Positions 7,356 through 15,095 are shown, counted from the first letter of the stretch. The stretch is DNA of 24,436 bases from JAKFDK01 sp036676195 (GCA_036676195.1 JAKFDK010000051.1:1-24436); one strand, 5' to 3'. Program-made: numbers and translations. The notes: a model not told the origin generated them from the letters alone.

Positions 7356-7622
7356 TCAGCCTCCCGGCTCCGGAACATCGGCTTGGCGGGCCGCCACGTG
7401 ACAGGGCGCCGGTCCGGCCAGATCGGCCGGTTCTGTCTGCAGGCGCTGCTCCGGCGGTTGCAGACGATGTACCGCCTGCGTCAGGGCTTCGAGGGAGCGG
7501 AGAAACTGCTCGACCGGCGGGTCAGGGATGCCTTCCTGCTCCAGCATGCGGCAGGCCGCAATCATGTGATCTGCGGACTGGCTGAACTCCCGGGCCGCCG
7601 TGCGGCGCCGATCTTCGCCCAT
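7356..7622 (-). CDS. Hypothetical protein, 88 residues
   Basis: No family is recognised. The N-terminal 55 residues are predicted helical and charged (REFSQSADHMIAACRMLEQ). The C-terminal 35 residues are Pro/Ala/Gln-rich and probably disordered. ATG 7622 follows GGGGGTGG at a workable distance. The upstream extension of this frame is the out-of-frame shadow of the next gene. It is the last of three minus-strand genes at 7356-8964 with gaps of 40 and 75 bp, so it is likely part of one operon. It converges with the pilin gene. Confidence 0.55.
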   Translation of the reverse strand: MGEDRRRTAAREFSQSADHMIAACRMLEQEGIPDPPVEQFLRSLEALTQAVHRLQPPEQRLQTEPADLAGPAPCHVAARQADVPEPGG

Positions 7623-7631
7623 CGTTGCCAC

Positions 7632-7653
7632 CCCCGCGGGTAGTATGCCCGCG
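7632..7653. repeat. Hairpin between two hypothetical genes
   Basis: CCGCGGG and CCCGCGG flank a 7-nt loop. It lies in the 40-bp gap between the 286-residue and 88-residue genes and has no T-run. It may act as an RNA stability or processing element rather than a terminator. Confidence 0.4.
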
Positions 7654-7662
7654 GTTTGCCGT

Positions 7663-8523
7663 TTAGAAGGCGTCGTCCTCCTCCAGCATCGGCAGATCCG
7701 GCAATGGCGGCAGATCCGGCAACGGTGGCAGGTCGGCCAGCGCCGTCTGGTCCAGGGCAAGCCCCAGGTCCAGGGTAGCTCCCGGCGGCATCAACAGGCC
7801 GGTCTTCTCCGCCTCTTCCCGGATTTTCTCCCGTACCTTCAGCAAGCCTTTGCGGGCCTGTAGCAGGGCATCGCGGTGGGCATGGGCCAGCATGGCCGCG
7901 CCCTTTTCGGTCAGAAGCAGGCCCTTGTACGCCTGCCCGATTCCCCTCGCCCCGTCCGGACCAGCCGCCTTGCCCAGGCGACGCACGAACTGTCGGGCAC
8001 TGCGGGCGGCTTTAGTCGGGTTGGGACGGCAGGACATTCGGAGCCCGTCGATCAGCTTGAGCAGCGTCTGGGGCTCAGCGGCGCCGGGGTACCGACCCAC
8101 GGCGTCGGCCAGGGCCCAGATCGCCTTGGCGGCACGTATGGCCACTTCCAGGTCGGCCAGGCCCTGGTCACGCCCGCCTTTGACCTTGCCCGTGAGCGGG
8201 TCCCGCTCATGCCGCCACTTCAGGCGGGCCTTGCGCTCCAGCAGCGCTGCCAGGCGGTTGGACTGCTTGCGGGCTGTACGCAGGTCCACGTGCTTGCCCT
8301 TGACCAGCAGGTTCAGCGCCAGCTTTTCACAGGTGCCCTGGTCACCCATGGTCAGGGTACAACTGCGGATGGTCAGGTCGTACCAGTCCAGCCCGGACAT
8401 CTTTTCAACCAGGTCGTTGGCGGTTTGCAGCAGTTCTTCCCGCACCGTTTCCTGAAATTCCGAATGGGCAATGGCGGTCTCATCCGAAATCGGCGGCAGC
8501 CCCAGTGGGTCTTGCATACCCAT
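7663..8523 (-). CDS. Hypothetical protein, 286 residues, with LPDLPP tail repeats
   Basis: No family is recognised. The start ATG 8523 has AAGGATGG upstream, and the frame could extend to 8568 without a binding site. Most of the protein is predicted helical. A basic central part (LLERKARLKWRHERDP, then GKVKGG) suggests contact with nucleic acid or acidic surfaces, which is inference. The C-terminus holds the repeated unit LPPLPDLPPLPDLP followed by an acidic end (EEDDAF). No signal peptide or membrane segment is seen. It sits in the middle of the three-gene minus-strand cluster. Confidence 0.7.
   Translation of the reverse strand: MGMQDPLGLPPISDETAIAHSEFQETVREELLQTANDLVEKMSGLDWYDLTIRSCTLTMGDQGTCEKLALNLLVKGKHVDLRTARKQSNRLAALLERKARLKWRHERDPLTGKVKGGRDQGLADLEVAIRAAKAIWALADAVGRYPGAAEPQTLLKLIDGLRMSCRPNPTKAARSARQFVRRLGKAAGPDGARGIGQAYKGLLLTEKGAAMLAHAHRDALLQARKGLLKVREKIREEAEKTGLLMPPGATLDLGLALDQTALADLPPLPDLPPLPDLPMLEEDDAF
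7691..7744. repeat. 18-bp tandem repeat, three copies
   Basis: GGCAGATCCGGCAATGGC is repeated as GGCAGATCCGGCAACGGT and, more loosely, GGCAGGTCGGCCAGCGCC. It encodes the Pro-Leu-Pro-Asp-Leu-Pro repeat at the C-terminus of the 286-residue protein. The first two copies differ at 2 of 18 positions, so the expansion is probably recent. Confidence 0.75.
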
Positions 8524-8598
8524 GTGGCAACCATCCTTTCGCGACTCGTTCATCGCCATTCTATGCATGCCAATACAAAATGGCGCAGGTCGTGCCGG

Positions 8599-8964
8599 TT
8601 ACAGGATCTGGCGCGGGTCCAGGCCGAGTTGCCGGGCCGCGGCCGCCAGGCTGGCGGCAAATTCCGGGGTACCGGCCGCCCGTGCCAGATTTTCCATGAC
8701 CTGTTCAAAGGCGCGGAAATCCGGGGAGTCTGCCAGAGCACCGCCATAGCGGCGGGCAAAATCCTGCACCTGGTCCTCATTCCAGCCCTTTCGGGCCCAG
8801 AAATTCTTCAGATGCGCCTCGACACTGTCCAGTTCCGCCGGGAGCCCGGCGGCAAATTCCTGCAAGTCCGGATCGGCCGTGGTGAGGGCCTGCCTGACCA
8901 GCGGCATATGGGCCTTCCGGTGCAGGACCTTTATGTGCTGAAAGTCATCTTCCTTGTTCGCCAT
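8599..8964 (-). CDS. Hypothetical protein, 121 residues
   Basis: No family is recognised. ATG 8964 follows AGGTGATGG. The protein is soluble and predicted all-helical, with aromatic-rich LKNFWARKGWNEDQVQDFARRYG in the middle and an Ala-rich C-terminal helix ending LGLDPRQIL. It is probably the first gene of the cluster that continues with the 286- and 88-residue genes. A hairpin at 9004-9033 lies just upstream and separates it from the RRM gene. Confidence 0.65.
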   Translation of the reverse strand: MANKEDDFQHIKVLHRKAHMPLVRQALTTADPDLQEFAAGLPAELDSVEAHLKNFWARKGWNEDQVQDFARRYGGALADSPDFRAFEQVMENLARAAGTPEFAASLAAAARQLGLDPRQIL

Positions 8965-9003
8965 GGAACCATCACCTGTCCTCTGTTCCTCTATACACCA
9001 GCC

Positions 9004-9033
9004 AGCCCCCCACTCCCACCGGAGTGAGGGGCT
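9004..9033 (-). terminator. Hairpin after the RRM gene
   Basis: The stem pairs AGCCCCCCACTCC with GGAGTGAGGGGCT, with one mismatch, around a short loop. It lies 15 bp past the RRM stop on the minus strand. There is no proper T-run, so it may be a weak terminator or a 3'-end stabiliser. Confidence 0.45.
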
Positions 9034-9047
9034 GTGGGGGGTGCCGT

Positions 9048-9314
9048 TTACCGGGAGTCCGAGCGTGGCCGCTGCTCAGAAATGTTGACGGTAAGCGGGC
9101 GCCCGCCGTACTCGCCGCCATTCAGTTCCGCAATGGCCTTCTGGGCGTCTTCCTCATTCATATCCACGAACGCGAAGCCCCGGGAGCGCCCCGTTTCCCG
9201 GTCCGTGACGACCCGTGCCCGCTGTACCTCACCGTATGGGGAGAACAGGTTGCGCAGGTCATCTTCCGTAGTGGCCCAAGGAAGATTCCCGACAAAGATT
9301 GAAACCGTTGCCAT
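9048..9314 (-). CDS. Single-RRM RNA-binding protein
   Basis: The 88-residue protein is essentially one RNA recognition motif. RNP2 is SIFVGNLPW (residues 5-13) and RNP1 is RGFAFVDM (residues 45-52), with the aromatic residues that stack on RNA bases in place. A short Arg/Ser tail (SEQRPRSDSR) follows. ATG 9314 has AGGGAGGG about 12 nt upstream. Small RRM proteins of this type occur in cyanobacteria and scattered in other bacteria, where roles in cold or stress adaptation are proposed. The target here is unknown. It diverges from the gene at 9506. Confidence 0.9.
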   Translation of the reverse strand: MATVSIFVGNLPWATTEDDLRNLFSPYGEVQRARVVTDRETGRSRGFAFVDMNEEDAQKAIAELNGGEYGGRPLTVNISEQRPRSDSR

Positions 9315-9445
9315 ATGAGCCTGGTTCCCTCCCTGAACTATTCTGTCTCTCTGGCTTCGAGGTCATGGGCGGCTTTCCCTGCTCATTTCGCCCGTTCCTT
9401 AAGGTTCACCAGTTCGGGCCGGGGTAAACGCTTCGCTGCAGGCTG

Positions 9446-9475
9446 CCGGGCCGTGTATGGCAGTGGACGGCCCGG
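9446..9475 (+). repeat. Hairpin in leader of the gene at 9506
   Basis: CCGGGCCGT pairs exactly with ACGGCCCGG across a 12-nt loop, 30 bp before the start codon. There is no T-run. It may shape the 5' leader of the downstream mRNA. Confidence 0.35.
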
Positions 9476-9505
9476 TGCACCCTTGGAGGGGAGTGTGGAT
9501 GAGCT

Positions 9506-9802
9506 GTGAAGGTCATGGCCACGTTTGTCAATGGGGATCTGGCTGCTGCAGCGGAACAAGAACTGGCTGCCAGCCAACTGACCGGCATTCGCTGGGAGGT
9601 CCGGGAAGGCGCCGCCGCCGACGACGGCTTTCTGGGCCCGGTCATGTCCACCCAAATGCCCGATGCCGCTGACGCCGGCCAGCCGGCTGAACGCCAGCCC
9701 CTGACCCTGGTGGTGGAGACGCCTGACCGGGAGGCCGCCTGGCAGGCCGCCAGCGTGTTGCGGCACAGCGGTGCCGCCCAGGTTGAGCTGTATCTTTCCT
9801 GA
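9506..9802 (+). CDS. Hypothetical protein, 98 residues
   Basis: The protein starts MATFVNGDLAAAAEQELAA if ATG 9515 is used. GTG 9506 adds three residues. GGAGGGGAG lies about 16 nt before the GTG, and a closer GAAGG precedes the ATG. The pattern (beta strand, Ala-rich helix, strand, loop, then LTLVVETPDREAAWQAASVL and VELYLS) suggests a small alpha/beta domain with two similar halves. It resembles stress-type or ferredoxin-like folds, but I cannot name a family. A strong terminator follows directly. Confidence 0.6.
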   Translation: MKVMATFVNGDLAAAAEQELAASQLTGIRWEVREGAAADDGFLGPVMSTQMPDAADAGQPAERQPLTLVVETPDREAAWQAASVLRHSGAAQVELYLS

Positions 9803-9820
9803 GCTGAGCCGGTAAGGACC

Positions 9821-9857
9821 AGACGGGGGAGCACGATGTCTCCCCCGTCTGCCTTTT
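9821..9857 (+). terminator. Strong Rho-independent terminator
   Basis: AGACGGGGGAG and CTCCCCCGTCT form an 11-bp perfect stem with an 8-nt loop, followed by GCCTTTTAAT. It ends the plus-strand gene at 9506 and overlaps the tail of the convergent aminotransferase gene. Confidence 0.9.
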
Positions 9858-11037
9858 AATGTAACCGCTGCACGAACTGTTTCATCCGTTCCAGCGCAGT
9901 CGTCAGTTTTTCCACTGAAGCGGCGTAGGAACACCGGATGCACCCCTCGCCGGAAGGGCCGAAGGCCCGCCCGGGCACCACCGCCACCTTCTCCTCCTCC
10001 AGCAGGCGGAGGGCGAATTCTTCGTCCGTCAGCCCGGTCCCGGCCACCGACGGGAAGATGTAAAAGGCGCCCTGGGGCTCCACACACGGCAGGCCGATGT
10101 CCTTAAACCCCCGGACCATCAGCAAGCGGCGGCGGTTGTATTCCGACTTCATTCGCTCCACTTCAGCCTGCCCGTGCTGCAGGGCCTCCAGAGCGGCCCA
10201 CTGGCTCAGGGTGGGAGCGCACATGATGGTATACTGGTGGATCTTGAACATTGCTTCCAGAATGGGCGCCGGGCCGCAGGCGTAACCCAGCCGCCAGCCG
10301 GTCATGGCGTTGGCCTTGGAAAAGCCGCCAAGCAGGATCGTGCGTGCCTGCATCCCCGGCAGGGAGGCAAAGGAGACATGCTCGCCGCTGTAGGTCAGTT
10401 CGCCGTAGATCTCGTCCGACAGGACCAGCAGGTCATACTCTTCGGCCACCCGGGCCACCGCCAGCAGTTCTTCCCTGGACAGCACGGCACCGGTGGGGTT
10501 GCTGGGAAAGCCGATCAACATGGCCTTGGTGCGCGGGGTAATCCGCCGGCGCAATTCATCCGGGTCAAGGCGGAAACCGTCCTCCGGCCGGGTCGGTACC
10601 GTCACCGGCACCCCGCCGGCCAGGCGGGTGCAGGCGGTGTAGGACACAAAGCACGGCTCGGGGATCAGGACCTCGTCGCCGGGAGACAGTACCGCCCGCA
10701 TGGCCAGATCAATGCTCTCAGCCACCCCTACGGTAACCAGGATTTCCTGCGCCGGATCATAGGTAATGCCCTGCCAACGCTGCCAGTGAGCCGCGATGGC
10801 TTCCCGCAGCTCGGGCAGACCCCAGTTCGAGGTGTAGGTCGTCAGGCCGCGTTCAATGGCAAAGATGGCGGATTCCCGTACATGCCAGGGAGTGACGAAG
10901 TCCGGCTCGCCCACGCCCAGGGAAATGATGCCCTTGGTCTGGGCCACCAGGTCAAAGAATTTGCGGATGCCGCTGGGCGGCAGATCCCGCACGGCGGGGG
11001 CCAGAAAGTCAACCGGAGCCCGTTTGGTTGTTTTCAT
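9856..11037 (-). CDS. alaT: PLP-dependent class I aminotransferase, probable alanine transaminase
   Basis: This 393-residue fold-type I aminotransferase transfers an amino group between an amino acid and a 2-oxo acid using pyridoxal phosphate. Visible signatures are SNPTG (Asn180), SDEIYGEL (Asp208 and Tyr211), the Schiff-base lysine Lys241 in GGFSKANAMTGWRLGY, and the substrate-carboxylate arginine region RCSYA near the end. ATG 11037 overlaps the stop of the upstream Lrp-family gene by 4 bp (ATGA), so the pair is translationally coupled. The same pair, AlaR-AlaT (YugG-YugH), makes alanine in Bacillus subtilis. The alanine T-box upstream supports that role over the alternative PatA or aspartate aminotransferase assignments. 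Substrate assignment is inference. Confidence 0.85.
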   Translation of the reverse strand: MKTTKRAPVDFLAPAVRDLPPSGIRKFFDLVAQTKGIISLGVGEPDFVTPWHVRESAIFAIERGLTTYTSNWGLPELREAIAAHWQRWQGITYDPAQEILVTVGVAESIDLAMRAVLSPGDEVLIPEPCFVSYTACTRLAGGVPVTVPTRPEDGFRLDPDELRRRITPRTKAMLIGFPSNPTGAVLSREELLAVARVAEEYDLLVLSDEIYGELTYSGEHVSFASLPGMQARTILLGGFSKANAMTGWRLGYACGPAPILEAMFKIHQYTIMCAPTLSQWAALEALQHGQAEVERMKSEYNRRRLLMVRGFKDIGLPCVEPQGAFYIFPSVAGTGLTDEEFALRLLEEEKVAVVPGRAFGPSGEGCIRCSYAASVEKLTTALERMKQFVQRLH

Positions 11038-11516
11038 GGGGTCACCGCCAGTCGCTGGTCTTCGTCGCCCTCGGCAAAGACCACACCGTCCTGTTTATAG
11101 TGCTTCAGGATAAAGTGCGTGGTCGTTTCCCGCACGCTCTCCAGGGCGGCGAGCTTTTGCGCCACAAAGCGAGCCACTTCCTTGAGGTCCCGGCCTTCGA
11201 CCAGAACGGCCAGATCGTAGGTGCCGGACATCAGCCAGCAAGAGCGCACCTCAGGGAACATGTAAATACGTTCAGCAATGCGGTCAAACCCATGCTCCCG
11301 CTGCGGGTGCACCTTGACCTCGATCAGGGCGGTGACCGTGTCACCTCCGGCCTTTTCCGGGTCCACCAGTACGGTATACTGGCGGATCACCTTTTCCTGC
11401 TCTAGGGCGGCGATTTCGGCGGCCACTTCGGCCTCCGGCAGATTGAGCATGGCGGCGATCTGTCCCGAGGTGTACCGGCTGTTTTCCCTCAGCAAGGCCA
11501 GGATCTGATTCCGCAT
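11034..11516 (-). CDS. alaR: AsnC/Lrp-family regulator, AlaR type
   Basis: The 160-residue protein has a winged helix at the N-terminus (residues 1-50: ALLRENSRYTSGQIAAMLN, then EAEVAAEIAALE) and a RAM/AsnC ligand-binding domain (VTALIEVKVHPQREHGFDRI, then MSGTYDLAVLVEGRD). Such regulators bind amino acids and control their metabolism. ATG 11516 has AAAGGG upstream. The longer frame to 11684 runs through the T-box terminator and is not used. It is the first gene of a two-gene unit with the aminotransferase and lies directly after a T-box leader, so the regulator itself should rise when tRNA-Ala is uncharged. Confidence 0.85.
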   Translation of the reverse strand: MRNQILALLRENSRYTSGQIAAMLNLPEAEVAAEIAALEQEKVIRQYTVLVDPEKAGGDTVTALIEVKVHPQREHGFDRIAERIYMFPEVRSCWLMSGTYDLAVLVEGRDLKEVARFVAQKLAALESVRETTTHFILKHYKQDGVVFAEGDEDQRLAVTP

Positions 11517-11544
11517 AATATCAGCCCTTTCGATGTGCTCGGCG

Positions 11545-11803
11545 AAAAGAAAAAGCCATCGTCCGTACAGGGACGATGGCTTCGTGGTACCACCCTGATT
11601 TACTGACTGACCGGCCAGACTCTCCTGACCGTCAACCAGTCTCAACTGCCCGGTAACGGGGGCAAGGCGGGCCGGTTGCGACACCGGCCGCTCGGGGATG
11701 GCTTTCCGCCTTTGCTACCTGCCGGGCTTGCACCAGTTCCCGGCTCGCTGACAGGGCTAACGGCGTACTCGTTCCCTTCATCGCATTAACAGTCTCCCAA
11801 ATT
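11545..11803 (-). promoter_or_regulatory. T-box leader, alanine (GCC) specifier, upstream of alaR-alaT
   Basis: The T-box core AGGGTGGTACCACG (minus strand, 11596-11583) pairs in the antiterminator. The competing terminator is AGCCATCGTCC/GGACGATGGCT at 11581-11554 with a TTTTTCTTTT run. Stem I begins GATGAAGGGAACGAGTA, the usual 5' signature, near 11782. Its 3' side reads GAAAGCCATCCCC. The specifier in that position is GCC, at 11702-11700, followed by the expected A. GCC is an alanine codon, so uncharged tRNA-Ala should stabilise the antiterminator and turn on alaR-alaT. The codon was read by aligning to the known layout of glyQS-type leaders, not computed. Confidence 0.9.
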
Positions 11804-11810
11804 GTAACTT

Positions 11811-11839
11811 ATTGTACCGGTCCCAACCCGTTCCGTCAA
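11811..11839 (-). promoter_or_regulatory. Sigma-A promoter of the alaR-alaT leader
   Basis: On the minus strand TTGACG (11839-11834) and TACAAT (11816-11811) are separated by exactly 17 bp. Transcription would start about 7-8 bp further, near 11804, just before stem I of the T-box. Confidence 0.85.
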
Positions 11840-11895
11840 GGCATCGTCCAGGGCAAAAATCCCAAACCCGGCGGCAGCCAAGGTGCGGGCCGGCC

Positions 11896-13557
11896 TCAGG
11901 GCGCCAACAGCCGTTCGGCGATCTGGCGGAACAGGGGGGCTGCCGCCACTCCGCCGCCACCGCCGTCTTCCACCAGCACCACAATGGTGTAGCGCGGATC
12001 GCTGCGGGGGATCCAGCCGGCGAACCAGGCGTGCACCCGCTCGCCGCCGGCCTGGGCCGAACCAGTCTTGCCGGCGCTGCCGTCCGGCGCCACCCAGGCG
12101 GCCTTACCGGTGCCGTCACGTTCGGGATCGGTCACCCGGGCCAGCAGTGCTGCCACCGTCTGCGCCGCCTGGGGCGACACGGCCTGCTCCGGGGGCACCC
12201 GCCCCGGCCGCACCATGACTTCACCGCCGGGACCGGTCACCCGGGTCACCAGCCCCAGCGGCGGCAGCCGCCCGTCGCTGGCCAGGGCAGCATAGGCCCG
12301 GGCCAGTTGCAGGGGCGTCACCTCCGGCCCCTGTCCAAAGGCGAGCTGGGCCACTTCCCCCCCGTACTGGGCAACGGGTAGCTTCCCCGGCTGCTCGCCC
12401 CACAGATTTGCACCGGTCGGGCGCCCCAGCCCGAACCGGGCCGCTGCCGCCAGCAGCCGGTCCCGCCCCAGCAGTTCATAGCCCACGTGAATAAAAAAAA
12501 CGTTACAGCTCTTCTCCAAAGCTTCCCCAAGCGTCACCCAGCCGTGGCCTTCCGGGCGGCTGGCATCATGGAACCGCACTCCGCCCAGGTCAAAATGGCC
12601 AGGGCAGAAATAAGGCGCGTCCGGTGTCAGCACACCGGCCTCGAGCGCAGCCGCAGCCACCAGCGGTTTGAATACTGATCCCGGTGGGTACTGCCGCACC
12701 GTCCGGTCCAGCAGCGCCCCCCACTGTTCACTGCCCTCCGGCGGGCCCAGGTGGGGGTCAAACTGGGGGCGGCTGGCCATGGCCAAAACATCACCGCTAT
12801 GTAGGTCCAGCACCACCACCGCCGCCCGCAGGGGAGCCTCCGGCAGCGGTGGCGGCGCCGTATCCAGGACCGCCTCGACGGTCGCCTGCACCTGGGCGTC
12901 GATGGTCAGGTGCAGGTCGTAGGGAGCCTTGCCGTCCCCGACCTGCACCTCCCTGATCCCCAGCCCCTGCAGGGGACGGCCGCGGCCATCCAGGTACGCC
13001 GCCAGATAGGGACCCGCCCGGCCGGTGAGTACGGCTTCGTACTGGGCTTCCAGCCCCAACTGGCCACCCTGGCGGTTGACGTAACCCACCAGGTGGCGCG
13101 CCAGCGCCCCCGGCCCGAAGCGCTCGGCTTGCAGGGCAACCGCCACCCCGCTGGGCCCCACCCCGGCCACCGATTTGACCAGGGACCAGGGGAACTGGCC
13201 GGGGAGCCAGAACGAGTCCCGGGGCGCCGCCCGGGCCAGCCGTTGCGCCAGTTCACCGGTCGGCTGTCCGGTCAGCGGCGCCAGGGCGGCGGCAGCGGCG
13301 GTTGGATCGGTCAGCAGGGCCGGAAATACTGCCACGCCCCAACCGGTCTGAGGGTCGCTCAGGGGCTGCCCCCGGCGGTCCAAGATCTGCCCGCGCGGCC
13401 GCAGCGGCAGGGCGAGCATGCGCAGAGCCACCGCCGCCCGGGTCAGTTCCGGGCCACGCAGCACCTGCCAGTACCACAGGCGGCCCCCCAGCCCCAGCCA
13501 AAGCAAAGAAAAGGCGGCCAGCACCCAGAGGATGCGCCGCCGCTGCAGCCCACGCAT
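11896..13557 (-). CDS. Class B penicillin-binding protein (transpeptidase)
   Basis: This 553-residue cell-wall transpeptidase cross-links peptidoglycan peptides outside the membrane. A basic N-terminus and one membrane anchor (residues 9-25, LWVLAAFSLLWLGLGG region) come first, followed by a dimerisation domain with RGQILDRRGQPL. The transpeptidase domain carries all three motifs: S294-V-F-K297, S350-C-N352 and K497-T-G. The length and layout fit the PBP2/FtsI/PbpA group. No PASTA domain is present, so SpoVD identity is not supported. ATG 13557 lies after a G-rich stretch (GGGGGGTTGG). YtxJ and MltG lie upstream in the same direction, and the alanine unit follows with its own promoter. Confidence 0.93.
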   Translation of the reverse strand: MRGLQRRRILWVLAAFSLLWLGLGGRLWYWQVLRGPELTRAAVALRMLALPLRPRGQILDRRGQPLSDPQTGWGVAVFPALLTDPTAAAAALAPLTGQPTGELAQRLARAAPRDSFWLPGQFPWSLVKSVAGVGPSGVAVALQAERFGPGALARHLVGYVNRQGGQLGLEAQYEAVLTGRAGPYLAAYLDGRGRPLQGLGIREVQVGDGKAPYDLHLTIDAQVQATVEAVLDTAPPPLPEAPLRAAVVVLDLHSGDVLAMASRPQFDPHLGPPEGSEQWGALLDRTVRQYPPGSVFKPLVAAAALEAGVLTPDAPYFCPGHFDLGGVRFHDASRPEGHGWVTLGEALEKSCNVFFIHVGYELLGRDRLLAAAARFGLGRPTGANLWGEQPGKLPVAQYGGEVAQLAFGQGPEVTPLQLARAYAALASDGRLPPLGLVTRVTGPGGEVMVRPGRVPPEQAVSPQAAQTVAALLARVTDPERDGTGKAAWVAPDGSAGKTGSAQAGGERVHAWFAGWIPRSDPRYTIVVLVEDGGGGGVAAAPLFRQIAERLLAP

Positions 13558-13607
13558 ACACCAACCCCCCTACCGGGCAATGTTGCCCGGATCGGGGTGC
13601 TTTATAC

Positions 13608-13946
13608 TCAGAGGCCGGCCGTGGCCTGCCGGAGGCTTTCGACGGTGATATTGCCATGGGAAGCGTGCCAGGCAGCCTGGCCATTGCGGATCAGAATGGC
13701 CTGGGGCGACTGGTGACGGACACCCAGCCGGGATTCAAACGCCCGGGACAGGGGCCGCTCCTCAATCACCCGTACCAGGGCACCTTCCAGGTTCCCTTCG
13801 GAACTGCTGACAAAGGCCTGCCACTGCTGGTGTGCACGGGCACTGATGGGACAGGTGGTGGAGTGCTTGAACAGGATCACCGGCTTCTCAGACTGCAGAA
13901 TCGCGTCCACATCGGCATCCGTGCGGATTTGCCGGACATGAATCAT
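13608..13946 (-). CDS. ytxJ: YtxJ, monothiol bacilliredoxin
   Basis: The 112-residue thioredoxin-fold protein has the YtxJ active-site motif STTCPIS with a single cysteine, Cys32, after KPVILFKH. The cis-proline-like segment HQSPQAILIRNG and the C-terminal WHASHGNITVESL are also present. In bacillithiol users this family removes bacillithiol from modified proteins. ATG 13946 has a perfect AAGGAGGG site, and the longer frame to 14039 is not needed. It lies between mltG and the penicillin-binding protein. Whether the organism makes bacillithiol cannot be told here. Confidence 0.88.
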   Translation of the reverse strand: MIHVRQIRTDADVDAILQSEKPVILFKHSTTCPISARAHQQWQAFVSSSEGNLEGALVRVIEERPLSRAFESRLGVRHQSPQAILIRNGQAAWHASHGNITVESLRQATAGL

Positions 13947-14059
13947 CGGCGGAACCCTCCTTGTGAGGCCCGAGAGCCGACCTGTTGGTGACTTATCATA
14001 TGGGGCGGCTCTGCTCCAATGGGTGCGGGTCCACTGCAATCGCAGCGCGGATGGGAACG

Positions 14060-15085
14060 CTAGCGCCGCTGGTCAGCCACACGCTGCTCATGCTCGTCCA
14101 GGGTCCGGCTGAACAGGTGCTCACCATCGCCCCCGGCTTTGGCCACAAAATAGAAAAATGCGTGTTCTTCCGGCCAGAGCACTGCCTGAATGGCGGCTTC
14201 ACCGGGGTTGGCAATTGGCCCCGGCGGCAGCCCGTGGTGGCGGTACGTATTATAAGCGTGATCCGCCTTCAGGTCGGCCAGGGTCAGGTCCTCACCCGAC
14301 TTCTGCAACCCGTAGGCGACCGTTGGATCGGCATCCAGCCGCATCTCTTCTTTGATGCGGTTCCAGTAGACCCCGGCGATGCGGGGACGCTCGGCCGGGA
14401 GAACAGCCTCTTTTTCCACAATAGAGGCCAGGGTCAGCACCTGGTGCAGGTTCAGTTTCAGTTCGTCTGCCCGCTGCCGGTATGCTGGCCGGAACACGGC
14501 CTCCGTCTGCCGCACCATCCGTTCAATCAGTTCCTCGGAACTGATCCCCGGCTTGTATTCATAAGTAGAGGGAAACAGGTAGCCCTCCAGCGGCTCCAGG
14601 ACCGGGGCCTCCTGCGGCAACCATTCCCGGTTGATCTGACTGGCCCGGGCCGCGGCCAAAAAGCGCTCCGGGTCCAGCACACCCTGCTGTCCCAGCAGTT
14701 GGGCGACCTGCGCAACGCTCATACCTTCCGGGATAGTAAAGCGGTGGATGACTACCTGCCCTTTGGCGAACTTGTCCAGGATTTCGGCTACTTTCATTCC
14801 GGGGCTGAGTCGGTACTCACCGGAATGGAGCTGGCTGTCCAGCTTATGCTGACGGGCGAACAGGCGAAAAGCCAGTGGATTGCGGATGAGCTTGCGGGCA
14901 TACAGGGCCTCAGCCACCTCCCGGGTACTGGTCCCCGGCGGAATCTCGAAGGTTACCCAGTCCGCCGATGTGGCATCAACGGGCTGCAGCAGTTCCTCTG
15001 TCCACTGCAGGAACATCTGCCCTGCGCCCAGGACAACGACCATCACGACAAGCAGCACCAACCACTTTTTCAAGAACCCGGGCAC
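14060..15085 (-). CDS. mltG: Endolytic murein transglycosylase MltG (YceG)
   Basis: The enzyme cuts nascent glycan strands and limits their length. The 341-residue protein has an N-terminal membrane anchor (residues 7-24), a LysM-like region (FEIPPGTSTREVAEAL, residues 46-61) and the YceG catalytic domain. The latter contains EGYLFPSTYEY, the catalytic-Glu motif SIVEKEA (221-227), RLDADPTVAYGL, and YNTYRHHGLPPGPIANPG. GTG 15085 lies directly after the GGGGG that should serve as binding site, so the TTG 12 nt later (MKKWLV-like start) may be the true start. It is last of the alaS-ireB-ruvX-DUF1292 order, but a terminator stands just before it. Confidence 0.93.
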   Translation of the reverse strand: MPGFLKKWLVLLVVMVVVLGAGQMFLQWTEELLQPVDATSADWVTFEIPPGTSTREVAEALYARKLIRNPLAFRLFARQHKLDSQLHSGEYRLSPGMKVAEILDKFAKGQVVIHRFTIPEGMSVAQVAQLLGQQGVLDPERFLAAARASQINREWLPQEAPVLEPLEGYLFPSTYEYKPGISSEELIERMVRQTEAVFRPAYRQRADELKLNLHQVLTLASIVEKEAVLPAERPRIAGVYWNRIKEEMRLDADPTVAYGLQKSGEDLTLADLKADHAYNTYRHHGLPPGPIANPGEAAIQAVLWPEEHAFFYFVAKAGGDGEHLFSRTLDEHEQRVADQRR

Positions 15086-15095
15086 CCCCCTACGC

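Noticed and set aside
5861..7378. 505-residue open frame on the minus strand
   Set aside because: It is antisense to the YdjM-type hydrolase and the pilin, both of which have clear motifs and binding sites.
11517..11684. N-terminal extension of the Lrp-family gene
   Set aside because: It would translate the T-box antiterminator and terminator. The family's normal start is the ATG at 11516.
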